The notes beneath the pieces are model-generated. The model was given only the letters and a program-made list of their open reading frames with translations, had not been told where the DNA came from and made no database searches. Positions 1 through 8,372 of a DNA stretch of 64,000 nucleotides are shown in pieces. The number at the start of each line of letters is the position of its first letter. Position 1 is the first letter of the stretch. A program made the translations under genes and the position numbers. Source of the stretch: Mucilaginibacter sp. dw_454 (GTDB taxonomy: Bacteria > Bacteroidota > Bacteroidia > Sphingobacteriales > Sphingobacteriaceae); assembly GCF_018449775.1 (NCBI RefSeq), contig NZ_JAAVVB010000006.1, forward strand, positions 186,001 through 250,000. Reading direction: 5' to 3'.

Positions 1-530
1 TCATCATAAGTATAAAGAGTTGTTCGGGTATTGGCAATTACTCTGACAATATCATTATTGGTGTCATAACTGTAAGTAGAAAGTTGAGGGCCATTATCGC
101 CGTCAGAATGTATTTCTGTTATATTATTACCGCTAAAAACAAAACTATAAGTATCCGTAGTCATCACCACCCCGTTCTGATAAGTCCTTCTAATTGCAGC
201 GCTTACTTTGCCATCCGTGTAGGTAAATGTCTGGGTATATACAATTTCGTCGTTGGTTTTATAGGTGACTAAGGATAAATTTCCGTTATTATCATAAGCA
301 TAAGTGATAACTGTAGTTCCGGTTTCTTGTGCAACAAGCCTCTTGTTATCATCATAATTATAATTAGTGATAGTGGTAGTTGTGCCTATTATACTGGTTG
401 CTACACTTATTTGCTTTGTTAAATACTTTAGCTTGGCTGTAATTGGTGGTGTATTTTCGTCATGTTTTTTGCAAGAATTAAATAAGACGAAACATATTAA
501 AAATAGGACCAGACGAGTTAGTAACTTCAT
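1..530 (-). CDS. Putative lipoprotein with YD-like repeats, 3' end outside the window
   Basis: An open frame runs from an ATG at 530 to the window edge without a stop (about 176 codons). The first 20 residues are a basic start and a hydrophobic stretch ending FVLFNSC, a lipobox-like cysteine, then KKHDE. The rest contains repeated aromatic and Asp motifs (NYNYDDNKRL, TYAYDNNGNL, TYSYDTNND) that resemble the YD repeats of RHS-type and other Bacteroidota surface proteins. An outer-membrane or surface lipoprotein is the likely class; its function is unknown. It is followed on the same strand, beyond the edge, by unseen sequence. Confidence 0.7.
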   Translation of the reverse strand, partial: MKLLTRLVLFLICFVLFNSCKKHDENTPPITAKLKYLTKQISVATSIIGTTTTITNYNYDDNKRLVAQETGTTVITYAYDNNGNLSLVTYKTNDEIVYTQTFTYTDGKVSAAIRRTYQNGVVMTTDTYSFVFSGNNITEIHSDGDNGPQLSTYSYDTNNDIVRVIANTRTTLYTYD

Positions 531-586
531 TGTGATGGTTTTGATGGCCTAAATATAATCGTATAAAACAAGATCTAACCACAACG

Positions 587-2506
587 CTAAAAATAATATC
601 GCTTAAAAGCCTCCATGGCCGCATATTCCGCAAAGCCCAGTTTATCGTAATTTTCAGCGGTTTCACGATTGCGGTCCTCAGCTCGTACCCAAAACTCGCG
701 GGCATCTTCGCCCGGGAATACGGCCGGATCTTTTTGCGACTGGTGCTTGAAGATGGCGTAACGCTTACGCAGCACCTCATCAGGCGATAGCGGAACCGCC
801 ATCTCGATCTCATAAGTTGCAAACTCAAACCAGGCACCGCGATACATCCACAGCCAGCAATCTTTAACCCAATCTTCAGTTGCCTTTAATTGATTCAATG
901 CCGCAAGGATAATGTTAAAACAAACAATGTGGGTACCATGGGGGTCTGCAAAATCGCCTGCGGCAAATATTTGCTGTGGTTTTACTTGTTGTAAGAGGTC
1001 GATGGTCATTTGCACATCTATCTGGCTTACCGAATTTTTAGTGACCTTACCTGTTTCATAAAACGGCAGCGACATGAAATGAATATGATCATCCTGCAAG
1101 CCAGCATAGCGCGCACCCGCAATGGCTTCGCTTTTGCGGATAAAGCCCTTTACTGAACGTACCTCAGGTGTATCTATTTGGTTAGGCTGTTTTGTTTCAA
1201 AGAAAACCCGCATATCATTATGAATGTGCTGCAGTTTTTTAATGTCATCGCCAATACTTTTGTTAAAGTCGATAGCAAATTCCATATAACGCAACACATC
1301 ATCATCCCAAACCGCAGTATTGCCAGATGTTTGATAAGCCACATGCACATCATGTCCCTGATCAACCAAACGGATAAATGTGCCGCCCATCGATATTACA
1401 TCATCGTCAGGGTGAGGCGAGAATATAATAGATCGTTTTTTAGCCGGTAGCGCACGTTCCGGGCGCTGGCTGTCGTCGGCATCGGGCTTGCCGCCCGGCC
1501 AGCCGGTTATAGTGTGTTGAATTTGGTTAAAAATGTCGATGTTGATCTCGTAAACCGGCCCCTGTTCGGTAGCCAGTTGCGCCATGCCATTGCTGTTGTA
1601 ATCTTCTTCTATAAGTTTAAGGATAGGCTTGCCCGTTTTTTGCGAGAGCCAGATCACGGCTTTCTTTTTCAGCTCGTTGTTCCAAACGCAATCTTTTACT
1701 AACCAAGGGGTATCAAACCGCGTCAGTTCTGATGCGGCAGGCTCGTCTAAAACAAACTCTACATGGTCTGACAGTTGTAAATAAGTAGCCGGAACCTCGC
1801 CAGATAATTCACCTTCTACTGCTTTCTTAATAATGGGCGCTTTCTTTTTACTCCAGGCCATCAAAATAATCTCGCGAGCCTTGAAAATGGTGCCTACACC
1901 CATGGTGATAGCTTTGGTAGGCACTGCTTCTTTACCACCAAAATCGCGCGCGGCGTCGGTACGGGTCAGGTCATCCAGGGTAACCAGGCGGGTGCCCGAG
2001 TTGGGTGCCGAGCCCGGCTCGTTAAAACCAATATGGCCGGTACGGCCTATACCTAATATTTGCAGATCAAGCCCGCCCAGTTCTTCAATTTGTTTTTCGT
2101 AATTAAGGCAAAAAGCAGCAATATCGCCTTCGGCCAAAGTACCATCAGGGATATGGATATTGGCCCGGTCGATATCCACATGATCAAACAATTGCTTGTT
2201 CATAAACAGCACATAGCTTTGTGCCGATGTGGGCTGCATAGGATAATACTCGTCCAGGTTAAAAGTAATGACGTTTTTAAAACTTAATCCTTCCTGTTGA
2301 TGCAGGCGGATCAGCTCATTATAAACCGCAATCGGGGTTACGCCCGTGGCCAGGCCAAGAACCGCTTTCTCGCCTTTTGTTTGCTTGTCTTTAATTAATT
2401 TGGCTATGCGTTGTGCCACAGCAACAGCGCCTGCAGTAGGGTTTGGATATACGGTTACCGGCAGTTTTTCGTACCTGGTTTCTTCTAATAAATTTAATCT
2501 GGCCAT
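587..2506 (-). CDS. nagB: Glucosamine-6-phosphate deaminase-like / PIG-L (LmbE) deacetylase fusion
   Basis: Residues 1-260 form a NagB/SugI-type isomerase domain (GLATGVTP at 51-58, FNLDEY with Asp85, GHIGFNEP with His158 and Glu163). Residues about 355-639 form a PIG-L/LmbE zinc deacetylase domain with HPDDD at 365-369 and DPHGTH near 521-526. The classical Asp of NagB (E. coli Asp141, motif NDGH) is Thr156 here (RTGH), so deaminase activity is not assured. The family would act on GlcN-6-P or GlcNAc-6-P in amino-sugar catabolism. I start at ATG 2506: a longer frame begins at a TTG (2533) that lies inside the likely promoter. It is divergent from anmK, fitting peptidoglycan sugar recycling. 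Confidence 0.88.
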   Translation of the reverse strand: MARLNLLEETRYEKLPVTVYPNPTAGAVAVAQRIAKLIKDKQTKGEKAVLGLATGVTPIAVYNELIRLHQQEGLSFKNVITFNLDEYYPMQPTSAQSYVLFMNKQLFDHVDIDRANIHIPDGTLAEGDIAAFCLNYEKQIEELGGLDLQILGIGRTGHIGFNEPGSAPNSGTRLVTLDDLTRTDAARDFGGKEAVPTKAITMGVGTIFKAREIILMAWSKKKAPIIKKAVEGELSGEVPATYLQLSDHVEFVLDEPAASELTRFDTPWLVKDCVWNNELKKKAVIWLSQKTGKPILKLIEEDYNSNGMAQLATEQGPVYEINIDIFNQIQHTITGWPGGKPDADDSQRPERALPAKKRSIIFSPHPDDDVISMGGTFIRLVDQGHDVHVAYQTSGNTAVWDDDVLRYMEFAIDFNKSIGDDIKKLQHIHNDMRVFFETKQPNQIDTPEVRSVKGFIRKSEAIAGARYAGLQDDHIHFMSLPFYETGKVTKNSVSQIDVQMTIDLLQQVKPQQIFAAGDFADPHGTHIVCFNIILAALNQLKATEDWVKDCWLWMYRGAWFEFATYEIEMAVPLSPDEVLRKRYAIFKHQSQKDPAVFPGEDAREFWVRAEDRNRETAENYDKLGFAEYAAMEAFKRYYF

Positions 2507-2530
2507 AATAAATAGGTTGGATGGGTGGGG

Positions 2531-2538
2531 CAAATATC
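2531..2538 (-). promoter_or_regulatory. Likely -7 element (GATATTTG) of the nagB-like gene
   Basis: On the minus strand this reads GATATTTG, one base off the Bacteroidota consensus TAnnTTTG, about 25 bp before ATG 2506. No clear TTTG box is seen upstream. It argues against translation starting at TTG 2533. Confidence 0.4.
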
Positions 2539-2676
2539 GCTAATAATTAATTTAAGTTTTGTTTAATGCCCGTAATTTAGTGAGCCGGTATGAATAGAAC
2601 GTTAAGGTTTTATTTGGATGATGATGGCTAAATTCTTATCTTGAGACATCTCCCGTCCCATCTTAATCAAACGTTT

Positions 2677-3867
2677 ATGCCAGCACTCAACAGCAATTTA
2701 CAGCACCTGGTTCAAGTAGCCCAAAAAACCGAACGTATAGGTATAGGTTTAATGTCAGGCACATCATTAGACGGACTAGATATTGCGCTCTGTAAATTTA
2801 CCGGAACGGGTTTAAAGACTAAATGCGAGTTGCTACAGTTTATCACTGTTCCATATCAGGATAATTTTAAAAACGATGTGCGCTCCGTGTTTTCGCGCCG
2901 GCAGGTTGACCTGGAGAAAGTGGTATTGTTGAATGATTTTATTGGTAATTATCACGCTGATCTGATTCTGCAGGCACTGAAAGATTGGAACATCCAGCCC
3001 ACGGAAGTTGATTTTATTGCCAGTCACGGGCAAACCATATACCATGCTCCGCAGCGTTTGCATAGACAGGAAGGTTACCCCAACGCCACATTACAAATAG
3101 GCGATGGTGACCACATCGCGGTAAAAACCGGCATCTTGACGATAAGCGATTTCAGACAGAAACATATCGCGGCAGGGGGTGAGGGCGCACCGCTGGCTTT
3201 GTATGGCGATGTTTTGTTAGGCAGCAAAGCGGGCGAGAACAGAATACTATTAAATATTGGCGGTATAGCCAATTTAACCTATTTGCCGGGCGACGGTGAT
3301 CTGGCTAAAGTGCTTTGTTCGGACATCGGCCCCGGAAATACTTTGATAGATACCTTTAGCCGCAGTCTTTTTAATAAAGCTTTTGACGAAGATTCGGCCA
3401 TAGCTTTTTCCGGATCGGTGGATGATGGGCTGTTAAGTTCGTTACTCAGACATCCTTTCTTTGGCGAGGATGCACCAAAAACAACCGGGCCTGAACTGTT
3501 CAGCGAAGATTACGTGCGCAAGGCCCAGGAAAGATCAGACACCAGCCATATCAGTGCGCAGGGTATTATAGCGACACTCAGCGCGTTTACCGGCAAAGCT
3601 ATAGTCGATTTTGTAAAAAAATATCTGCCCGAAGGTGTGAAGGTTTTTGTAAGCGGCGGTGGCGCACGCAACCCGTTTGTAATGCAATATCTGCAAACTC
3701 ATTTGGCCCAGGCTCATATTGCCGACACTGCCGAACTGGGGATAAATCCCGATGCCAAAGAGGCTATACTTTTTGCATTGCTGGGTAATGAAGCACTGGC
3801 AGGCGAACCATTAGTTATTGGCAATAACCCGAAGGTGTTAATGGGTAAGTTTAGTTTTGCGGGATGA
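2677..3867 (+). CDS. anmK: Anhydro-N-acetylmuramic acid kinase
   Basis: The protein (396 aa from ATG 2677) has the AnmK signatures GLMSGTSLDG near the N-terminus, NIGGIANLTYL and DIGPGNTLIDTF in the middle, and VSGGGARNPFVM near the C-terminus, the usual actin-like ATPase fold motifs and usual family length. The enzyme opens and phosphorylates anhydroMurNAc from recycled peptidoglycan to MurNAc-6-P in the cytosol. A TTG 36 bp upstream would extend the frame by 12 residues without family support. The divergent NagB-like gene suggests linked use of the amino sugar. A REP palindrome lies just after the stop. Confidence 0.95.
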   Translation: MPALNSNLQHLVQVAQKTERIGIGLMSGTSLDGLDIALCKFTGTGLKTKCELLQFITVPYQDNFKNDVRSVFSRRQVDLEKVVLLNDFIGNYHADLILQALKDWNIQPTEVDFIASHGQTIYHAPQRLHRQEGYPNATLQIGDGDHIAVKTGILTISDFRQKHIAAGGEGAPLALYGDVLLGSKAGENRILLNIGGIANLTYLPGDGDLAKVLCSDIGPGNTLIDTFSRSLFNKAFDEDSAIAFSGSVDDGLLSSLLRHPFFGEDAPKTTGPELFSEDYVRKAQERSDTSHISAQGIIATLSAFTGKAIVDFVKKYLPEGVKVFVSGGGARNPFVMQYLQTHLAQAHIADTAELGINPDAKEAILFALLGNEALAGEPLVIGNNPKVLMGKFSFAG

Positions 3868-3879
3868 TTGGTAAACTTT

Positions 3880-3950
3880 GTCATTGCGAGCGTAGCGTGG
3901 CAATCGCAAGGATGCAATGTCCGCGATTGCCACGCTTCGCTCGCAATGAC
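3880..3950. repeat. REP-like palindrome, copy 1
   Basis: About 27-base arms, GTCATTGCGAGCGTAGCGTG at the left and its near-exact complement at the right, with a short spacer. It sits 13 bp after the anmK stop. The same palindrome recurs at 37470, 40692, 43031, 46750, 55228 and, with variants, elsewhere. Confidence 0.9.
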
Positions 3951-4041
3951 AACCAAACGACCCCCAATTTCATAACCTCAACTTAACAATCCCTCAATAT
4001 TGCCAATGTGGCTAATCATAACAAATCTGTAACTTTACTTT

Positions 4042-5106
4042 ATGAAATTACGGGTACTGGTTTTTATAAATGCGCTGGCAGTGGCTGTCACTATTTCGGC
4101 GGTAAATTACTATTTTCAGCATAAATTCTATGATATGGCCATTACGTTTGTGGCCACCATTACATCCAGCTTTATTGTTTTTTACTACCTGATTGAAAAG
4201 TATGTTTACTCGAAAATTAAACTGATCTACAAGCTCATTCACAACCTTAAACTGGGACGCGACCTCCGCGATGCCTTGGGCGAACACATGAGTTCTGACC
4301 CGATTAATGACGTGGAGCATGAGGTGCAGGAATGGGCGCGCGAAAAGAAGACGGAGATAGACATGCTGCGCACGCAGGAGAAATTCAGACGTGATTTTTT
4401 GTCCAATATCTCGCATGAGTTTAAGACCCCGCTTTTTGCTATTCAGGGCTATATTGAAGCTTTGCAGGACGACGACTTCGATGATAAGGACATGGCCAGG
4501 CAATTTCTGGATAAAGCATCGAAAAATGTTGACCGTTTGAGTTATCTGATCAACGACCTGGATGAGATCTCTAAACTAGAATCGGGCGAGTTGCCGGTTA
4601 ACTATACCAAATTTAAGATCAACGATTTGATTAAAGAGATCATCGAATCGTTAGAGCTGAAAGGCCAACAGCACGATATTAAGTTGATATTTAAACAAAA
4701 ATATGACGAGCCGATACAGGTAACCGCCGACAGGCAAAAGATCACACAGGTGTTGGTTAACCTGATAGATAACTCTTTTAAATACGGTAAAGAGGGTGGC
4801 AATACCTGGGTTACCTTGTTCGATCTGCATGACCAGGTATTGATTGAAGTGACTGACGACGGTATGGGTATAGAAGAGAAATTCTTGCCGAGGTTGTTTG
4901 AACGTTTTTTCCGTACAGATACCAGCCGTTCAAGACAAATAGGTGGCTCAGGTTTAGGGCTGGCTATTGTTAAACATATTGTCGAGGCGCATCAGCAAAC
5001 TATTAATGTGCGCAGTACCGAAGGTGTAGGTTCAACTTTTGGCTTTACACTGCAAAAAGTAAAGCAAAACATACCGTTCCCACACATCCCCGGATTGAAA
5101 AGTTAA
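4042..5106 (+). CDS. Membrane sensor histidine kinase, PhoR-like
   Basis: Two hydrophobic segments (about 3-22 and 32-51) are followed by a HAMP-like/linker stretch, a HisKA domain with the phospho-acceptor His125 in SNISHEFKTP, and a HATPase domain (N box DNSFKYG, then DDGMGIEE and GGSGLGLAIVKHI). It should autophosphorylate and pass phosphate to a response regulator. No regulator gene is next to it. The two genes downstream on the same strand encode a PhoU-like protein and a phosphate transporter, so a PhoR-like role in phosphate sensing is plausible but inferred. Its small periplasmic loop of roughly ten residues argues against an extracellular ligand domain. Confidence 0.9.
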   Translation: MKLRVLVFINALAVAVTISAVNYYFQHKFYDMAITFVATITSSFIVFYYLIEKYVYSKIKLIYKLIHNLKLGRDLRDALGEHMSSDPINDVEHEVQEWAREKKTEIDMLRTQEKFRRDFLSNISHEFKTPLFAIQGYIEALQDDDFDDKDMARQFLDKASKNVDRLSYLINDLDEISKLESGELPVNYTKFKINDLIKEIIESLELKGQQHDIKLIFKQKYDEPIQVTADRQKITQVLVNLIDNSFKYGKEGGNTWVTLFDLHDQVLIEVTDDGMGIEEKFLPRLFERFFRTDTSRSRQIGGSGLGLAIVKHIVEAHQQTINVRSTEGVGSTFGFTLQKVKQNIPFPHIPGLKS

Positions 5107-5156
5107 CATTAACTTAACATAGGAAACATACCTTTGACACAGATTTAATATACGTT

Positions 5157-5807
5157 ATGTCATTAAACAGCATTTTCCAGTACTTTGTACCAAAAGATAA
5201 GAAGATATTTTTCCCTCTGTTCGAGCAGGCATCAAACAATGTGGTAGCCATGGCTACTATTTTGGTGGAGACGGTTAACAGCAACAACCCGGCAACCCGA
5301 GAAGAGTTATTTAAGCAAATAGACAAGTTAGAAAATCGTGGCGACGAAATCACTCACCAGGTTTACCTGGAGCTGAGCAAGAACTTTATCACACCGTTTG
5401 ATCGTGAAGACATTCACTCGTTAGCCAGCGCTATCGATGATGTGGCCGACTATATCCAGGGTGCTGCTAACCGCATGAACCTTTACCGTATTGAAGACTA
5501 TAATGAGCATATCCGCAAGCTGTCTGAGTTAGTATTACAAGCCAGTGTCGACCTGGAAAAAGCCGTACGAGAGCTGAAAGATCTGAAAAATGTCCGCGCC
5601 ATTGCCGATTCATGTATCCGCATTAACAGCGTTGAAAACCAGGCCGACTATGTATTTGACCGCGCCGTTGCCGACCTTTTCCTTTACGAGAAAGATGCTA
5701 TCCGTTTAATAAAATATAAAGAGATTTACGCTGCCCTGGAAACCGCTACCGATATGTGCGAAGATGCTGCAGATGTTATGGAATCTATCTTAGTTAAAAA
5801 CGCCTAA
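5157..5807 (+). CDS. DUF47 / PhoU-like phosphate transport accessory protein
   Basis: A 216-residue, almost wholly helical protein with the DUF47 (TIGR00153) pattern: N-terminal FPLFEQASNNVVAMA, paired E..GDEITHQVY and TPFDREDIHSLASAIDDVADYI motifs with acidic metal-binding-type clusters, and a second half ending TDMCEDAADVMESILVK. It lies 18 bp before the Pit gene, the usual order in Bacteroidota. Family members are thought to regulate the low-affinity phosphate transporter in the cytosol. Start ATG 5157 fits the family N-terminus (MSLNSIFQYFVPKDKKIFF). Confidence 0.93.
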   Translation: MSLNSIFQYFVPKDKKIFFPLFEQASNNVVAMATILVETVNSNNPATREELFKQIDKLENRGDEITHQVYLELSKNFITPFDREDIHSLASAIDDVADYIQGAANRMNLYRIEDYNEHIRKLSELVLQASVDLEKAVRELKDLKNVRAIADSCIRINSVENQADYVFDRAVADLFLYEKDAIRLIKYKEIYAALETATDMCEDAADVMESILVKNA

Positions 5808-5825
5808 TCAACCTGTAAACATAAA

Positions 5826-6839
5826 ATGGTTACTACCCTTTTAGTATTTGTAGTTGCGCTGGCGCTGATATTTGATTACACCAATGGTTTTCATGACGCA
5901 GCCAATTCGATTGCTACGGTTGTTTCAACTAAGGTTTTAACGCCTTTCCAGGCTGTAGTTTGGGCCGCTGCTTTCAACTTCCTGGCGTATTTTGTAGTGA
6001 AAGATCATAAGGTAGCCAACTTTGTTTCCAAGATCGTTTTTTCAGATTTTGTGAATATACACGTTATCCTGGCCGGCCTGGTAGCTGCTATTACCTGGAA
6101 CTTAACTACCTGGTGGTTTGGTATCCCCTCAAGTTCATCGCATACACTCATCGGTGGTTTCGCCGGCGCGGGTATGACCAACGCGTTGTACATGGGTTCG
6201 AATGCCTTCCTGGCGGTGAATATGCATTATATCATCCCTATCATCCTGTACATCGTCCTTGCTCCGTTTATTGGCTTGTTTGTCGCATACCTTATTACGA
6301 TAATTATTCTGCATATCTGTAAAAATGCCCGCCCTGCTGCTGCAGAGCGTTGGTTCAAAGCATTGCAGCTTATATCATCGGGCCTGTTAAGCTTTGCCCA
6401 CGGTACTAACGATGCGCAAAAGGTTATGGGTATTTTATACCTGGCTTTAATATCATCCAAAATTATTGGCGCCGGCGCAGCAATGCCTGAATGGATTCCG
6501 CTGGCTTGTTATTCGGCTATTGCTTTAGGCACTATGTCTGGCGGTTGGAAGATCGTTAAAACCATGGGCAGCAAGATCACTAAGATCACCCCGTTGGAAG
6601 GCGTAAGCGCCGAAACTGCTGCAGCTATTACCTTGGGTTTTACAGAGCATTTTGGTATCCCTGTTTCAACTACGCACACTATCACCGGTTCAATTATTGG
6701 TGTGGGTTTAACCAAACGTGTGTCGGCAGTGCGCTGGGGGGTTACCATTAACCTGGTTTGGGCCTGGATTATCACCATCCCAATTTCGGCCCTTATAGCC
6801 GGAATAATTTTTGCTCTCCTACGCGTTTTCGGAGTTTAA
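5826..6839 (+). CDS. pit: Inorganic phosphate transporter, Pit (PHO4) family
   Basis: An integral membrane protein of 337 aa with about ten hydrophobic segments. The two PHO4 signature repeats are present: DYTNGFHDAANSIATVV near the N-terminus and FAHGTNDAQKVMGI in the second half, with TTWWFGIPSSSSHTLIGG and GIPVSTTHTITGSI as the matching re-entrant motifs. It should carry metal-phosphate with protons or sodium into the cell. It is in one transcription unit with the PhoU-like gene (18 bp gap) and probably the sensor kinase (50 bp further upstream). Confidence 0.95.
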   Translation: MVTTLLVFVVALALIFDYTNGFHDAANSIATVVSTKVLTPFQAVVWAAAFNFLAYFVVKDHKVANFVSKIVFSDFVNIHVILAGLVAAITWNLTTWWFGIPSSSSHTLIGGFAGAGMTNALYMGSNAFLAVNMHYIIPIILYIVLAPFIGLFVAYLITIIILHICKNARPAAAERWFKALQLISSGLLSFAHGTNDAQKVMGILYLALISSKIIGAGAAMPEWIPLACYSAIALGTMSGGWKIVKTMGSKITKITPLEGVSAETAAAITLGFTEHFGIPVSTTHTITGSIIGVGLTKRVSAVRWGVTINLVWAWIITIPISALIAGIIFALLRVFGV

Positions 6840-6866
6840 TCTTAGCTGATTTTACTAATTTGCAGC

Positions 6867-7565
6867 ATGAAAAAATCATTGCTGCTCCTTCCGTTGTTGG
6901 TTATCGGTTTGACGTTGTCAACCATCGCCCAAATAATTCCTAGTAATCTTGAAATTGGTACAGCCTTAAAGCAGGCTTTAGAACAAGGGACCATCAAGAG
7001 CGCTACCCAGCTGTCGGCTGTCGATGGTTTTTTTGGCAATGCGGCTGTGAAGATCCTATTGCCTCCCGAGGCACAAAAAGCAGAGAAAACCTTACGCAAA
7101 ATGGGTCTGAATAAAGTGTGCGATGACGCGATATTATCCTTAAATCGCGCCGCAGAAGATGCGGCCATTCAAGCCAAGCCGATATTTGTCGATGCAATAA
7201 AACACATGACGCTGACTGATGTAACCAACATCTTACTGGGCCAGCAAGATGCCGCCACACAATATTTTAAACGGACAACGACGAATGATCTATCCGCTAA
7301 ATTTGAGCCGGTTATTAAAGTAAGCTTAGATAAGGTTGACGCTACCAGGTATTACTCAACGCTGGCATCTACTTACAACAAAATCCCATTTGTAAAAAAG
7401 ATCAATCCGGATATTGCTAACTACGCCACGCAAAAAGCTATTGATGGTTTGTTTATTGAGATTGCTGTACAGGAGTTACAGATTCGTAAAAACTTGCCGG
7501 GTGTGCGCTCTACACCGCTAATGCAAAAGGTATTTGACTTTGCAGATAAGAATATCAAGCATTAA
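6867..7565 (+). CDS. DUF4197 domain protein, exported
   Basis: A 232-aa protein with a cleavable signal peptide (MKKSLLLLPLLVIGLTLSTIAQ), then the DUF4197 pattern: ALKQALEQGTIKSATQLS, VKILLPPEAQKAEKTLRKMG, LNRAAEDAAIQAKPIFVDAI and a C-terminal ALQ-type DGLFIEIAVQE segment. It is helical throughout and probably periplasmic. The role of DUF4197 is not known. It starts 27 bp after pit and may be co-transcribed. It faces the pentapeptide gene tail to tail with a gap of only 4 bp. Confidence 0.88.
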   Translation: MKKSLLLLPLLVIGLTLSTIAQIIPSNLEIGTALKQALEQGTIKSATQLSAVDGFFGNAAVKILLPPEAQKAEKTLRKMGLNKVCDDAILSLNRAAEDAAIQAKPIFVDAIKHMTLTDVTNILLGQQDAATQYFKRTTTNDLSAKFEPVIKVSLDKVDATRYYSTLASTYNKIPFVKKINPDIANYATQKAIDGLFIEIAVQELQIRKNLPGVRSTPLMQKVFDFADKNIKH

Positions 7566-7569
7566 GGAT

Positions 7570-8142
7570 TTACACCACCTTCAGGTTATACTTATACAAT
7601 AAGCCTTCCAGCCCATGAGCAGAGAAGATGGCTTTGTTCATGGTATTTAATTCGGGGTCGATAACGTAGTTCTGTGCCGTAGAAAAGTTTACCGCGGTTA
7701 AATCGGTTCTGTTAAAAATGGTTCCTGCAAGATTGCAGTCATCAAACGCCGATCCTGTTAAAATAGCTTGAGTAAAAGTTGCCTCTCTTAAAGAGGTCTT
7801 GATGAAAGAAGTTTTTGGCATCTTCTTCAACATGAAGGATGAGTAATCCAATATGCACGACTCAAACTTTACGGTAAACAAAAAATCCTCGCAAGGGCTG
7901 AAATTAACGCCCAGTAATTTGCAATGCTTAAACGTTACGTTGTTGAGTGTTGTACGCTCAAACTTGATCATCGACAAATTACAGTTTTCAAAAAGGCAGT
8001 CTATAAACTTAGTTACTGCAAATCCGCATTCACTTAAATCACATTTTTTGAAAGTGCAGTTATTGTATTCCGCATTTCTGACTACCGTTTTATCAAAGGT
8101 AATATCTTCAAAAATTTGATCGTCGTGAATTTGGGTGCTCAT
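7570..8142 (-). CDS. Pentapeptide repeat protein
   Basis: About 190 aa with tandem A(D/N)LXX-like pentapeptides from residue 25 to 165 (for example YNNCTFKKCDLSECGF, FENCNLSMIKFE, FDDCNLAGTIFNRTDL), which should fold as a right-handed quadrilateral beta-helix. There is no signal peptide, so it is probably cytosolic. The layout and length resemble the Qnr/McbG group that mimics DNA and shields gyrase, but most pentapeptide proteins have no known function, and the similarity is only of repeat type. The C-terminal tail (GLEGLLYKYNLKVV) is non-repeat. Confidence 0.88.
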   Translation of the reverse strand: MSTQIHDDQIFEDITFDKTVVRNAEYNNCTFKKCDLSECGFAVTKFIDCLFENCNLSMIKFERTTLNNVTFKHCKLLGVNFSPCEDFLFTVKFESCILDYSSFMLKKMPKTSFIKTSLREATFTQAILTGSAFDDCNLAGTIFNRTDLTAVNFSTAQNYVIDPELNTMNKAIFSAHGLEGLLYKYNLKVV

Positions 8143-8205
8143 ATTAATGTGTTGTTCAACAAAGATAAAATTGTTAATACATTCAAATGCATTTGTTGAA
8201 AAGGA

Positions 8206-8346
8206 GACTCCGTAGGAGTCAAGCTCTGAGATCTTTGCGATCTACAAACAGGATGCTCCTCCGGAGCTTTCTAATCAGCAACCTGGCTCCATAGGAGCCA
8301 CGTGTTTGTAGAAATAGCATATAATAGCAAAGGCTCCATCGGAGCC
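8206..8346. repeat. Four short hairpins of the form GGCTCC-NT-GGAGCC
   Basis: Between the pentapeptide gene and trpC are four small stem-loops: GACTCCGTAGGAGTC (8206), GCTCCTCCGGAGC (8255), GGCTCCATAGGAGCC (8285) and GGCTCCATCGGAGCC (8332), mixed with two copies of a tcTACAAACA / TGTTTGTAGA motif in opposite orientation (8241 and 8302). It is a compound intergenic repeat without coding content. Confidence 0.8.
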
Positions 8347-8372
8347 TCCTAAATATTGCGCGGCAAATAATG

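Noticed and set aside
2641-2676. Extension of anmK to a TTG start
   Set aside because: The 12 added residues are not family-like and ATG 2677 gives the usual N-terminus.
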